Assembly (NCBI RefSeq): GCF_002104995.1
Contig: NW_024468260.1
Span: 496,001-560,000 of the forward strand
Length of the DNA stretch: 64,000 nt
DNA from: Linderina pennispora
Lineage: Eukaryota; Kickxellomycota; Kickxellomycetes; Kickxellales; Kickxellaceae
Direction of reading: 5' to 3'
The position numbers were made by a program, and so were the translations under genes. The notes beneath the pieces are model-generated. The model was not told the DNA's origin and made no database searches. It saw only the letters and a program-made list of their open reading frames with translations. Positions within the stretch are counted from its first letter, which is position 1. Every line of letters begins with the position of its first letter. This document shows, in pieces, positions 41,276-52,202 of this stretch.

Positions 41276-42256
41276 TTAGAAAAGCGAAAAATCAAGGCCA
41301 GGGTACTTGTAGTGCACAGTTGCATCCCACTGCAGCACTGTCAGGCTATTCTGTCCGTACGGGCTCTCGCCATTGCTGCCCTGGAACCTCAGCGCACCGC
41401 TCTTGTCATACCACACTTCCTGCGAATGATGCTCGAACCCCATGAACCGGAACGGCAGACGCGGTGCCATATCGCCGCCATACACAACACGGTAGATAGG
41501 GAGCGCCTGCTGAGAGAGCCACGCCGCAAATACCGGATTGCCGACCCGCGGCTCGCCATACGTGAACAGCTTCATTTTTCCAACCCACTCTGGGTGCCGT
41601 AGCGCCAAGTCCACTGTCGCCAGCGTCGCCTGTGCGCTTCCAAGAGAATGCCCGGTAATCACAATGCTGTAATCCGGAAACTTTGCAACCAGCTTGCTGA
41701 TCTCAACCTCGATACTCTGGGCTGCTGCCTGGTACGCCTGCAGGAACCCCAAGTGCACCTTGGAGCCCGGAATCCCTGCCGGCCACGAGACCGGCACGAA
41801 TGTCAGGTCCTTGACAAAGTCCATGAACACTGTGCTGCCGCGCCAGCTGGCGATGATCTCCTTGGTGTCGGGCTTGTGCGCCACGTATCCGTAGCTTGGG
41901 TTGAGCTTTGCCGACAAGTCCCAGTGGTAATCGACAACACTACCCTTTGTATCGTCGGCTTGGCAGTTTATATCGCATGTCCAGGTAGTGCCATTTACTT
42001 TATAGGCGGCCCCTGCGTAGCGGGCGTACTTGACCAGGGTCTCGGCCGGGATTGTTCCGGTCTGCTTGTTCGCCACATACGATATGGTCTTCTTGTCCCC
42101 GCCGCCTGCAATGTAGGCAGTCTGCGCCGCCACCAGTACTGCTGAGGCTGAGGAGAGCTCTGCCAATCCGCTTGAATCGTTGTGCTGGTGAAGACTAGCT
42201 GCCGATGTAGACAGACTGGCAAGAGCAACAAGAATAAGAGCCGAATATTTGAGCAT
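41276..42256 (-). CDS. secreted class 3 lipase, tandem copy 1
   Basis: 326 residues. Signal peptide MLKYSALILVALASLSTSAA, then a short propeptide and an alpha/beta-hydrolase of the Rhizomucor/Thermomyces lipase family (lipase_3). Predicted triad by alignment to the fungal family: Ser204 in GHSLGSAQA, Asp262 in YGGDMAPRLP, His315 in ATVHYKYPGL. Also seen are the oxyanion-side SWRGSTVFMDF block and DINCQADDTKG cysteines. It lacks the YWAIGNIESIP tail shared by copies 2 and 3 and ends at DFSLF. It is the most diverged of the three tandem paralogues. Secreted triacylglycerol or phospholipid hydrolysis is expected; exact substrate is unknown. Confidence 0.93.
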   Translation of the reverse strand: MLKYSALILVALASLSTSAASLHQHNDSSGLAELSSASAVLVAAQTAYIAGGGDKKTISYVANKQTGTIPAETLVKYARYAGAAYKVNGTTWTCDINCQADDTKGSVVDYHWDLSAKLNPSYGYVAHKPDTKEIIASWRGSTVFMDFVKDLTFVPVSWPAGIPGSKVHLGFLQAYQAAAQSIEVEISKLVAKFPDYSIVITGHSLGSAQATLATVDLALRHPEWVGKMKLFTYGEPRVGNPVFAAWLSQQALPIYRVVYGGDMAPRLPFRFMGFEHHSQEVWYDKSGALRFQGSNGESPYGQNSLTVLQWDATVHYKYPGLDFSLF

Positions 42257-43079
42257 TCTTGGCGGGCGTTATCACAGTGCAACAGTAGGTATTAGGTTTT
42301 TAGTGGTGTCGAGTTCAAGCTTTGGCCCGCTCCTATATGTCCTTTATATGTCGCTGCCTATATGCTCCTCCAAAACAAGCAGCCTCCCACATCATCTACA
42401 CCTGGGGAACATGCCCCGTCTCTAGAATGGCTGAGAGGATCTGCTTATCGTGCTGCTGAAATCCAATGCATATCGGCTTGAAAGCTCAGCAGATCAGCCA
42501 TCTGTTGATCTAGTATGCCCATCTGAGAATATAACACCATGCCGCCAATCCACCGCCCCTCCCCTTGTTGCACATACATATTAGACAGTCCGTTTCCACT
42601 TGTCATATGACTTTGCATAGTCCTACGCTGGCCCTCCCCCTTTTCTGCACCGCAAATCCATTACAAATCTTTGCCGGTAAACAGAATAGGAAATCACTAC
42701 ATACCATGTGCCAAAGGAGTGGTCTCAGCCTGTGCAAACTGCATGTCGCGGAGACCGGCTTTGCCATGATATGCCCGTGGGCATGACATTGCTAGACACT
42801 CTGAATTATCTGACAGCTTGCCATTTTATTGCAGCCGCTGGGAATGGAGCTGCAATGTGTCTCAGCCTGGAATAATCTTTGCATCAGTATGCAAGTTTGA
42901 GGCAGCTGCAAACCCATGCGGAGGCTCTCAAACGGCCCACTTGCAGTCCCTTCAACAGCGACTCATCGGGTGACGAAACAGCAAACTGTCCAACTGGGCA
43001 TTTCGTTGCCATTATGAAACAAAAACATTCATTTGGCTATCTCCAGGTATTCTAATTAAACGTATACTAACAAAAGTTA
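42257..43079. other. intergenic, promoter of lipase copy 1
   Basis: 820 nt. It contains a TATA box and a diverged stretch at about 42729-42780 that resembles one at about 44730-44790 upstream of copy 2. This suggests that promoter sequence was duplicated along with the genes. No gene is seen. Confidence 0.55.
42343..42348 (-). promoter_or_regulatory. TATA box of lipase copy 1
   Basis: The minus-strand CATATAAAGG lies 87 nt upstream of the start at 42256. Confidence 0.5.
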
Positions 43080-44099
43080 TTAAGGAATGCTCTCGATGTT
43101 GCCAATTGCCCAGTAGAGCAGCTCAAAGCTAAGGCCAGGGTATCTCAGATGGTCAGGCACGTTCCACTGCAAAGGGAGCAGACTATTCTGACCACTTGCA
43201 TTCTCGCCGTTGCTGCCCATGAACTTTAGCCTGCCGTTCTCGTTATACCAGACCTCCTGCGAGATATGCTGGAACCCCATGAATTGGAATGGAACCCGCG
43301 GTACCAAATCCCCCTTATAAACGGTTCTGTAAATCGGGAACGGCTGCTGTGATAGCCAGCCAGCGAATTTCGGGTTGCCGACCCGCGGCTGTCCGTAGGT
43401 AAACAGCTTCAGCTTGCTAAGCCATTCCGGGTGGCGCGTCGCATAGTCTACGGCTGCAATAGTCGCCTGTGCACCACCAAGCGAGTGCCCAGTCAGCACA
43501 ATGCTATAGTCAGGGTATTTTGCGACCAGCTTAGCAACTGTCTCTTCAATATGGGCTGATGCTGATGAGTAAGCCTGCAGGAATCCTCGGTGAACCTGGG
43601 AGCCAGCAATCGACGGTGGCCATGATACTGGGAAGTAGGTTAAGTCCTTCACCCAGTCCATCAGAATAGTCGTGCCACGCCAGCTGACGATGATCTCTTT
43701 GGTGTCGTCCTTATGGGCAACGAAGCCAAAGCTAGGGTTGGTCGTTTTCGCCGTGTCCCAGTGGTAGTCAACAACCGTGCCCTTCGTGTCGGCAGCCTTG
43801 CAGTTGATGCTGCATGTCCATGTCATGTCTAGAACCTTGTAGGCTGCGCCCGAGTAGCGGCCATATTTGACGATGGTGTCTGCAGAGACCGTCCCAGTTT
43901 GGTTGTTGGGGGCATACGACCAGACTTTCTTGTCACCACCACCAACGATATAGGCGGTTTGAGCAGCAAGGAGAGCCGCCGCTGCAGAGGCTTCAGAGAA
44001 AAGAGCAGGGCCACCAGAACTGCTGCGCTCCTGAACAGGTGCAGCAGATACAGACAGGCTGGACAAGACAGCAGCAAAGATGATCGAATACTTGAGCAT
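43080..44099 (-). CDS. secreted class 3 lipase, tandem copy 2
   Basis: 339 residues from the ATG at 44099, chosen because it begins the signal peptide MLKYSIIFAAVLSSLSVSAA; the frame is open 18 codons further. Predicted triad Ser206 (GHSLGGAQA), Asp264 (YKGDLVPRVP), His317 (VPDHLRYPGL). SWRGTTILMDWVKD and the paired cysteines of TCSINCKAADTKG are as in copies 1 and 3. The C-terminus YWAIGNIESIP is identical to copy 3. No intron and no frame break. High similarity to copy 3 indicates recent duplication. Confidence 0.93.
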   Translation of the reverse strand: MLKYSIIFAAVLSSLSVSAAPVQERSSSGGPALFSEASAAAALLAAQTAYIVGGGDKKVWSYAPNNQTGTVSADTIVKYGRYSGAAYKVLDMTWTCSINCKAADTKGTVVDYHWDTAKTTNPSFGFVAHKDDTKEIIVSWRGTTILMDWVKDLTYFPVSWPPSIAGSQVHRGFLQAYSSASAHIEETVAKLVAKYPDYSIVLTGHSLGGAQATIAAVDYATRHPEWLSKLKLFTYGQPRVGNPKFAGWLSQQPFPIYRTVYKGDLVPRVPFQFMGFQHISQEVWYNENGRLKFMGSNGENASGQNSLLPLQWNVPDHLRYPGLSFELLYWAIGNIESIP

Positions 44100-45090
44100 C
44101 TTGAAGTATAACTGAGCAATGGTAGTAAAAAGGTGTATCTCTATCAAGAGCAAGCAGCAAATACCAAAACGAAAAGGCTAGTGCTGTTATTGCATTTTGG
44201 AGGATAAGGCTGTCATAAACCAGCTCATTTTATAGTCTACCATATCGCATACTTTGAGAGTAAATGCAAGTGATTTGCTATCACCTATATCTAAACATCT
44301 GGCCATGAGTCAATCGTCCTGGAAATTCCGCAAACCGTACATTCGATTGTTCCAGATCTGCGATCTGCTTCATTAGAGGGCTGCAATGGCGGTGTCCCTG
44401 TAAAAAGTTGTGAAGCTGGCCAGGAGAAGAATGGTGTCTCTATCAAATGGCATGCAGACCGCTTTGTGACTGGCTGTCCTTGTCGGTCTGAGAATAAAAC
44501 CTGTGTATGTTTGCTGATCTGTCCCCCTTTTTCAAACAAAAATGCCGCTTCCAGGCTATGCCAAGCCGTTACGCTTCCTTCTATATGGCTACAAAGCTGC
44601 CAGCCATATGCTCTTGCATGCTTTGCAGTGGCTACACTCTGCGCCGTAAATCTAAGGCAAAGCAGGACATGGCTGTCCTTTCTTTGTGGATATCAGCAGG
44701 ATCATAGATCTTGCATCGACAGCGCAACGGCACTATGCAAATGCTGCATTGCGCGGAGCCCGGCTTTTTCTTTGTATGCCCGTCGATGTGAAAGATGCTG
44801 GAGTTGCATGTCTCGAATCATTACAGCCCAGAGATTCTGCTTATTCATTGGCCAGCTGATGGGAAAGAATATGTGGGTTCAAAAAACTGCATCCCACCAA
44901 TGTATTACAAAAACATGAGCCAAAGAGACTAAGGATTTCAACACACTTGTCCTCGGTAGGCTCTGTGACAACACATCTGCTAACGGGGATTTAGGCACCC
45001 TCACTGGAAATTATAACAGCTCAGCTATGAATCAAATGGTATTCCTGGTACCATCTGATCCATAAACTGGAAGTACTATGAGATGCAAGT
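44100..45090. other. intergenic, promoter of lipase copy 2
   Basis: About 990 nt with a TATA box and segments similar to the copy-1 upstream region (near 44730-44790 and 44810-44860). No coding sequence is supported. Confidence 0.55.
44229..44234 (-). promoter_or_regulatory. TATA box of lipase copy 2
   Basis: A minus-strand TATAAAA lies about 130 nt upstream of the start at 44099. Confidence 0.5.
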
Positions 45091-46107
45091 CTAAGGAATG
45101 CTCTCAATGTTGCCGATTGCCCAGTAAAGGAGTTCGTAGCTGAGACCAGGGTACCGCAAGTGGTCGAGCACACTCCACTGGAGCGGCGTCAGACTATTCT
45201 CTCCATAGGGGCTCTCTCCATTACTGCCCTGGAACTTTAGCGCGCCGTTCTCGTCATACCAGACTTCCTGCGAATGGTGCTTGAACCCCATGAACTGGAA
45301 AGGCGCACGGGGCACCAGATCCCCCTTATAAACTGTTCGGTAGATTGGGAACGGCTGCTGCGACAGCCATCCAGCAAATGCCGGGTTGCCGACCCGCGGC
45401 TCACCGAATGTAAACAGCTTCAGCTTGCTGAGCCATTCCGGGTGACGTGCCGCGTAGTCTGCTGCCGCAATAGCCGCCTCACCACCACCCAACGAGTGCC
45501 CGGTAAGAACAATGCTGTAGTCAGGGTGTTTTGCGACCAGCTTTGAGACTGCTGCCTCAATACCGCTTGAAGCTGAGGAGTATGTCTGCAAAAAGCCCTG
45601 GTGTACCTTGGAGCCAGAAACAGAGGAGGGCCAGGAAACCGGCAAGAAGGTGAAATCCTTGATCCAGTCCATCAGGATTGTGCTGCCGCGCCAGCTGACG
45701 ATAATCTCTTTGGTATCGTCCTTGTGAGCGACAAAGCCGTAGCTTGGGTTCAATGTGGTCGAAGTGTCCCAGTGGTAATCAACGACAGTGCCCTTTGTAT
45801 CGTCGGCTTGGCAATTGATATGGCAGGTCCAGGTCGTGTCCAGCACCTTGTATGCGGCCCCTGAATAGCGGCCATATTTGAGAATGGTTTCAGATGAAAC
45901 AGTCCCTGTCTGGTTGTTGGAGACAAAAGTGGTTGCCCTGTCTCCGCCGCCGACAGTGTAGGCCGTTTGGGCAGCAAGTAGAACGGCTGCTGCTGAAGCT
46001 TCAGAGAAAAGAGCAAAACCACCGGAGCTACTACGCTCCTGGATAGGTGCTGCAGATACAGACATGCTAGCCACAGCAGCAAAGAAGATGAAGGAGTGCT
46101 TGTTCAT
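45091..46107 (-). CDS. secreted class 3 lipase, tandem copy 3
   Basis: 338 residues. Signal peptide MNKHSFIFFAAVASMSVSAA, then PIQERSSSGG as in copy 2. Predicted triad Ser205 (GHSLGGGEA), Asp263 (YKGDLVPRAP), His316 (VLDHLRYPGL). SWRGSTILMDWIKD and TCHINCQADDTKG are conserved, and it ends YWAIGNIESIP. Intronless and intact. With copies 1 and 2 it forms a head-to-tail tandem array on the minus strand, a common arrangement for extracellular hydrolases in saprotrophic and insect-associated fungi. Confidence 0.93.
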   Translation of the reverse strand: MNKHSFIFFAAVASMSVSAAPIQERSSSGGFALFSEASAAAVLLAAQTAYTVGGGDRATTFVSNNQTGTVSSETILKYGRYSGAAYKVLDTTWTCHINCQADDTKGTVVDYHWDTSTTLNPSYGFVAHKDDTKEIIVSWRGSTILMDWIKDFTFLPVSWPSSVSGSKVHQGFLQTYSSASSGIEAAVSKLVAKHPDYSIVLTGHSLGGGEAAIAAADYAARHPEWLSKLKLFTFGEPRVGNPAFAGWLSQQPFPIYRTVYKGDLVPRAPFQFMGFKHHSQEVWYDENGALKFQGSNGESPYGENSLTPLQWSVLDHLRYPGLSYELLYWAIGNIESIP

Positions 46108-47096
46108 TTCGCAGGTGTGTTGAGTGGTTAGCCTCTATAACTTATATTGATGTTCTGCCAGAGAAAGACCGATTTATCGAGACGATGGAAGGGCTCAAGG
46201 ATGCTGCTTTACAGCTGACGGGCAAACCGGCCTTTCAGTGCTTCCTTTATACACGCTCTTGCTATGATGCAGCGAAACGAGCAGCACTATGCAGACCGGC
46301 TTTTCCGCCTGGTCCACCGAGCAACACCCATCTACCAGAATTGGCGGACCATGGTTAACAGGTTGCCTGAGAATTAGCGCCAACTGAACTGGAGGAGAGC
46401 AGGAATACAACGAGGTCGTTCTGGTTTGAAAGTAGCGACTCAATATACTTGCGAATCGCTTGTTCCGTCAGACTCAGAGTAGAGGCCATCTTGGCATTGA
46501 CGCGTAGAGGTGGAGTGCTCAGCCGGCCCCGTGCTCAGAGTTTCCATCCAGGCTTTGCAGATTGAAACGAGCATTTCTGCTCTATATAGAATTGGCCTAC
46601 CACATGCGCCTGCATGAAAAAAAAACTCCGCCATATGCACTTGCATACATGTCTTTGACCAGCATATGCAGTGTAAATCAGTGGTAGGCTATAATGGCAG
46701 GTAAAGGGCAGAACATCGGTCATGTGCCAGATATGCGATGGGGCCATTAGGCACAATCCACCTGGCCCATGGCGGCAGTCCTTTTCTGCTACGAAGCGTG
46801 AAAGCGGAAATGAGGGGTAGATCCTACTGGGTGTATTGCAGGTTTTCGATGCTGTTTGCCAAGTCCAAACGATTGGAAGACCGCACCACAGATAGGACAC
46901 GAGTACCATCATCTCTCTTAGTGGCTCAAACTAATCCGGACTGCTTCTTCACTACGCAGCCGCTAATACATTGCAGCATTAGATCACACTCAATAGTCGG
47001 CATCACCGCATACATGACTACATGTATGCTCGTATGCTATGCAAGCGACCAAAATATTCTATTTAAAGGCACGTACTGAGGTACTGAGTTTTTTTG
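46108..47096. other. intergenic, promoter of lipase copy 3
   Basis: About 990 nt between the lipase start and the PPR gene stop. It contains a TATA box and a gaccggctttt stretch like that upstream of the other lipases. No gene is seen. Confidence 0.5.
46246..46251 (-). promoter_or_regulatory. TATA box of lipase copy 3
   Basis: The minus-strand GTATAAAGG lies about 140 nt upstream of the start at 46107. All three lipases have such a box. Confidence 0.5.
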
Positions 47097-48399
47097 TCAA
47101 TGAGATGGTGATCCATTCCACCCACCCTTTTCCTCTGCCTCACTTGTTTCCTTCGCCACCGACCCAATGTAAAGGCCTGCAAACAGCGATGTTTTTTGTG
47201 CTTCGGCCTCCTTCACCATCTGCTCCATCTCCTTGACCTTCTTGGCAGCAATCTCCAGCGTGTTGATGATGGACTTTGCTGGGGCCATACCGTACTTTGT
47301 GGTCATCTCCATAGCCAGCTTTCCGCAGCGATTCAAATCACGCGTTGCCGTTTCCGGTGTAATCAACAGCTTGAAGGTTGCCGGTGTTGGCCGGACCTTG
47401 CAGCCAGGCATCATCTCGAGGTATTTTTCTGCACTGTCCATGTCCCAGTACTTTGCATGCCACTTTATCATGACCTCGAACGACTTGCGGGTCGGCTTGA
47501 TCTCCCGCTCCACCACCATCTCCTCAAACAATGCGCGCATCTCTTCGACCATGCCGTTCATGCCCAGCACATCCAGCATCTCGTTGTAGATATGCACGGT
47601 GGGCCCGCTCAGATTTGCGTCCTCCAGCGAGTCCTGCCAGTACCCAATGTGCTTCTTCACGAACTGCATAGGACTTCTCCGCCGACACCGCCAGCTTTGT
47701 CGACGAACACGCGAACCCAAACACACGCTTCGCCGCCTCTAGATCGCCAAGCAGGCCGTACAAACGGATCAGGCTCGCCTGGGTATAGCTGTTCGGCTGC
47801 AAGCCCGCACGGCGGATCTCCCGAATGGTCTCTAGGGCGCGGTCCAGCTCGCCTACCACTAGCTTGGCGTTCACATACGAGTTGTAGTTGGTGATATCCC
47901 GTGGCATTCCACTCAGCGCTGCATACTGCCAGATATGGTCCGCAGCCTCGCTATTCTTGATTGACGCAAAGTACCCTAGCAGCGCATTCAGATCCTTGGA
48001 TGTCAAGGCTCCGCCCGACTCAGCCACAGTCTTCAGGACCTTCTTGATTCGCTCGGTCATCCGTGATGCATGGTATGGGGTGTACGAAACCACATGCTTC
48101 AAGTTTAAAACCGACAGAATGTCGGACTGCATCGTCGGCAGGGCAACCTTAGGGTGGTGGATCAGGCGCCGGGGGATGACTTTGCTTGATGAGAGATCAG
48201 CGGGCGTATTGCGGTATTTGTGCTGCAGGCGGTGGTACACATACCAGGCCTGGTTGATATCGTGTTTGTCGACGCTGTTTTTGAACTCGGCCAGCAGCTT
48301 CTTGGTAGTGAACCTAGATTTAGTCGACATTGGCCGCGAAGGAGGTAATGTCGGTGCGTTCAGCACGCTGCATGCTAGTGACCAGGCCGACCGCTGCAT
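47097..48399 (-). CDS. mitochondrial PPR (pentatricopeptide repeat) protein; one frame change
   Basis: About 434 residues. The start ATG at 48399 opens a presequence-like N-terminus (MQRSAWSLACSVLNAPTLPP); an in-frame ATG at 48441 is possible. Degenerate 35-residue helical repeats are visible, e.g. around DITNYNSYVNAKLVVGELDRA, QPNSYTQASLIRLYGLLGD, YNEMLDVLGMNGMVEEMRAL and TRKSFEVMIKWHAKYWDM. PPR proteins bind organellar RNA. The first frame ends in a non-homologous tail. The repeats continue after a +1 step near 47665-47680 (around SAEKS / MQFVKKHIGYW) and run to the stop at 47097. Both halves are clearly one protein by repeat periodicity. Confidence 0.75.
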
Positions 48400-48630
48400 T
48401 ATGTACGTGGAATTGAAACAAGCGGGCCGTGTATTAAACAAAGAAAGTACTGTAAAAAAAGTGGGTGAAGGTGGGAGAATAGGAATTGCAAAAAGTGAAA
48501 AGTGAGAAAGTGCGAGATAAACATGCCACTAAGAATTTTGGAACCGCCATGCCGACTCGCGGCTCGACTCGCCGGATCTGGCCAGCAGGCGAAGACTAGC
48601 CACCCAAGACATGTAGTGCGCGCTGTGGGC

Positions 48631-49398
48631 CTAGTTGTGCCGGAAGAACTTCATTCCAAGCCAGTTCCAGAACACAGCAACGACGAACGACAGGCTGGTG
48701 ATCGGCACGAGTAGGCAGTAGTACTGGTCGTCCTTTATCATGTCCAGGAACCGGATTCCAGTGTGCGGCATGAACTTTGACACAACCAAGGAATAGATCG
48801 ACACAAAGAACATCACCGACGTGGTCGCTAGCAAGGCGTATCCATACAGCGGCGTGTCATCGGGCTCATGCGCAGGCAGCCTCACCGGCTGATGCCTCGT
48901 GTACCGCGGCGGCGCCCGAAACTCTGGGTGACTAAACGGGTCGACCAGCGAGGCCCGAAACAGCGACAGATTGCCTGGTGTCGACGACACGCGCTTCAGC
49001 AGCCCCACCTCGCTGCTAAACAAGCTGGCATGGCCGGGTGGCACGCACTCGGAATGAATGGAAGCGGTCTGCTGGTCTGCCTGCCACGTATGGTCCACTG
49101 GTGGCTCTGACTCTACACGTTGCGATGACAGATAGCCTGCATCCCACAGGTGCAATGGCGTGCGCTGCAGATATTCCAGCTGCCGGCGGTTGTCGTTCTC
49201 GTCGTAGAGAGGAGCATAGTGTACGCTGCGCTCGTAGACTGGTTTTTGCTCTGGGTGCGAGTTGTTTGAGGCGTTGCCGCTCTCGACGGTTGTTGTGCTG
49301 GTGGTGTGAAGCATAGTCAGGCTAACGTCGTCCAGCGCGTCTTTTGTGCCGGTTAACCGCCGTCGGCGAGGGCGGATTACGCTGGTAATCGACTTCAT
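48631..49398 (-). CDS. PIG-Y, subunit of the GPI-GlcNAc transferase
   Basis: 255 residues. The last 70 residues contain two transmembrane helices and the diagnostic PIG-Y ending: YYCLLVPITSLSF...FWNWLGMKFFRHN. Human PIG-Y ends almost identically (WxWMGIKLFRHN). PIG-Y helps the PIG-A complex add GlcNAc to phosphatidylinositol at the cytosolic face of the ER, the first step of GPI-anchor synthesis. Human PIG-Y has only about 71 residues. Here about 180 extra N-terminal residues are polar, basic at the start (RPRRRR) and rich in Ser/Thr/His, probably a cytosolic regulatory region. No intron and no frame break. The family call rests on the C-terminal block; the role of the extension is unknown. 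Confidence 0.82.
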   Translation of the reverse strand: MKSITSVIRPRRRRLTGTKDALDDVSLTMLHTTSTTTVESGNASNNSHPEQKPVYERSVHYAPLYDENDNRRQLEYLQRTPLHLWDAGYLSSQRVESEPPVDHTWQADQQTASIHSECVPPGHASLFSSEVGLLKRVSSTPGNLSLFRASLVDPFSHPEFRAPPRYTRHQPVRLPAHEPDDTPLYGYALLATTSVMFFVSIYSLVVSKFMPHTGIRFLDMIKDDQYYCLLVPITSLSFVVAVFWNWLGMKFFRHN

Positions 49399-49599
49399 TT
49401 TGGTGGCAGGTATTAGCGTGTATGAATAGGTGTAGAATTAGGGCATGAACAAATAAATGAAGGGCGTGAACGAGTGAAGACAGTGAAATTAACAAACAGG
49501 TGGAGTATTAAAGAGAGCAAAGGGGCGGGGCTGGGCATGGCCAATTTTTTTCTAGGCACTGGATATTTTTGGAACCTTCACATACTAAAAATCTGGCGC

Positions 49600-51514
49600 C
49601 TACAGGCCGGCGGCTTGGTCTGCCTTCTGCTCGCTCATCTTGGACTGGTATCCGCTGGCAGTCTCTTGACGCATCAGCTCGCGCAGTAGCATTGTTGCAT
49701 ACGCACTGGACGGCAGGTCAAACTTTAGCTTGAGCGCAAGATGCTGCCCGTTCTCCAGCGACTTGGGCTCTTCCTTCTCCATGATTTTATCGACATCAGT
49801 CAACAGCAGCGGCAGATCGCCATCGTCGTACCGCATCCACTCGTACGAAAAGTCCCTTGGCTTGATAATGATATGGCGGTACGCGCCTGCCAGTCCGATA
49901 CTCCTTTGACGGATGCTTGCCGAGGGCAAACGGCGACAGGTCGTCCTTCATCATAAGGTCCACATAGAACGACTTGACCTGGTTCTCTGGGTACTCGATT
50001 GCAGCACCTGGCAGTGGCAAGACCACATCGTAGATCGAGTACTCGCTCGCATTCTCCGCGGTCACCACCACCGGCTTATGCCGGACGCGCTCGCCCGTCT
50101 GCTCGTCGGTCTTCCCTGCCTTGAAACCCTCTGCCTTGATCACCAGATCGCCAGGCACTGGACCCTGCATACCGAATAGTTCAATGCGCTTGCTGACGGC
50201 CGAGTTCCAGACAAACGACTGATACGCGTGCAGGTACATGAGCCGCAGGTTGCGCGGGATTGTGCCGAACGCACCAGCGCAGTTTCTCTGGTTCTTGGTC
50301 TTGAGGAAATGCAGCAGAATGCTGCGCTCTGCCATGGCAATACGCGGCGGCATCGCAGACAGAGTGCCCTGGACATCCTTGGTCTCGGCCCAGATGGCAC
50401 GCGCCTTGGCCACCTTGAAGTGGTCGCCCTCGCGCGGCATGAGAATCAGATCAACCGCCTTTTGCCAGTTGGCCTTCAGCACCTCAATACCCACGGCCTG
50501 CGACGGCACGCTGCTGTTGCCGAACCGCTGCATGCCAAAGTAGTTGATAAACCCTGTGTTTGTGATTCCGTCCAGCACTGGCTGCAGCGACACAGGATCG
50601 GCTCCCTCAACGTACCTGAGGACAATTTGGAACTGGTTGCCAGCAAGATCGCCAAGGCTCAAGTCGCGGGGTGCGTAGCTGAAGTTGCCAAGTCTGGCAC
50701 CCTGCAGCTTTAGCGACGCCCAGATCAGCCGGCTATGCTCGATCTTGAACGACGAGCACTTTTGCACCGTCACGCCGCGCTTGTCTTTTGTGCCCGCCAT
50801 GCCAAAGCACCCCGGCTTGACACGCAGAAGCTTCGCCAGCTGGTTCAGAATGTCCATCGAGTCACGGTTCTCCTTCTGCATCACAAAGTGGCAGAACTCG
50901 CCCACATGCTCCCACCGGCGGCGTCCGCTCTTCGGCTTGGAGTTGGGCGGCAGCCGCTTGAACACCATCTGCCCGTCCTGCGTGTTGACAGAGACACGAG
51001 TAGGCAAAAAGTTGTTTGTCACGCCGTAAATACGCGTGCGTGTGTGTTTGTCCAGCTCCCGCTCCAGCACAAACGCCGCTTCTGTGTCCTCGCCGGATTC
51101 TAGCAGTGTCCTGATATGCTGTGCGTCCTCCGCGCCCAGGATCTCTGCCAGGTGCTTGAATGCCTCCTCAAATGCCTCCTTTGGGTCTTCAGGCACCTCC
51201 AAGTCGTCCTCGTCTTTGGGAGGCGCTGGGTCATCTGCGTCCGTAAACGATGTCAGGTGGACGACCCTGCCTGACAGGTCAATCTCGTTGACAAGGAAGT
51301 CGCAGAACCGGTGCTTGATCACAGCATCGAACCCTTTCCATCCAGGCGTGATGAATTCAGTGATGCCAACGTCTGTTTCCGTCTGATAGAAAGTGGTGGA
51401 TTGAGGCGCTGGCTTTGCAACTGTCTCCTCAGCAGGCGTTGCGGCTGGTGCTTCCGCCGAAATCTTTGCCCGCTTGCTGTCCCCATGCAGCTGCTCAGTA
51501 TCTGATGACGGCAT
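49600..51514 (-). CDS. PUS7: PUS7 / TruD-family pseudouridine synthase; one frame change
   Basis: PUS7 makes pseudouridine in tRNA (U13, U35), U2 snRNA and mRNA. Start chosen at 51514 (MPSSDTEQL); in-frame upstream Met codons reach 51682. Motifs: FLVNEIDLSGRVVHL near the N-terminus, the catalytic-Asp motif FGMAGTKDKRGVT (Asp near residue 244), FSYAPRDLSLGDLAGNQFQI, and TruD insertion blocks FINYFGMQRFGN and HAYQSFVWN. The main frame ends with an unrelated tail. A +1 step near 49895-49912 (after ALGKHPSK) restores the family's C-terminus GAYRHIIIKPRDFSY...MRYDD and the stop at 49600. Total about 638 residues, normal for PUS7. Confidence 0.88.
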
Positions 51515-52202
51515 ATGTGATCTGAATGGCTTGATAGTGAGTTGTGCGCGCTTTATTATCTGCAAGAAGATATTGAGCATAAAGTGCTTATATTGAGACG
51601 ACACGAAGAGGAAGAGAGAGGCAAAGGGGGTCGTGGGTATTGGCGAGGCAAGCTTAAGGAAACAAACAATTTTCAAGCCCACGATTATCGATCACCGATT
51701 AGCTGTCTTGATCAATACTGTCGTTAGTTTCCCTGCACCAAAATCATGGCTCTTTGCGTATCATACTAGTTAGTGCTATTGTCCATGTGGTTTCTAATTC
51801 ACATCATCACTACACCTGGGAAACACATTTCCCGACTCACGGCCAACAATAGCCTCTATGTTGCACACCTGGCCAGCTAAGCACCAACGGCCATATGGAT
51901 ATCGGTCCTCATATACTCGGAGGACCAAACACGAGATATGGGATGGCGGACCAGACAGAGCCAAGTGGTAACATGTGGGTTAGTACTCAGCCGACAGAAG
52001 CCAACAGAGGAAACTCCATTGACTATTGCTTGTCACCCAGTACTGAGAGATTGCTGATATGGTTTATGACAAATGTAACAGTTTTATGACCTAGCTAACC
52101 CATCTCTTCGTCTTTCGTTTCCATCTCTCTTCATCCGTTCTCCAGGTCTCAAAAGAAGCAAGCATTCCAATATTTATCACTCCCTTTCCCTTATCTGCAG
52201 TA
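51515..52202. other. intergenic upstream of PUS7
   Basis: About 690 nt. It holds the PUS7 promoter on the left and C/T-rich sequence before the P450 remnant on the right. No intact gene is seen. Confidence 0.5.
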
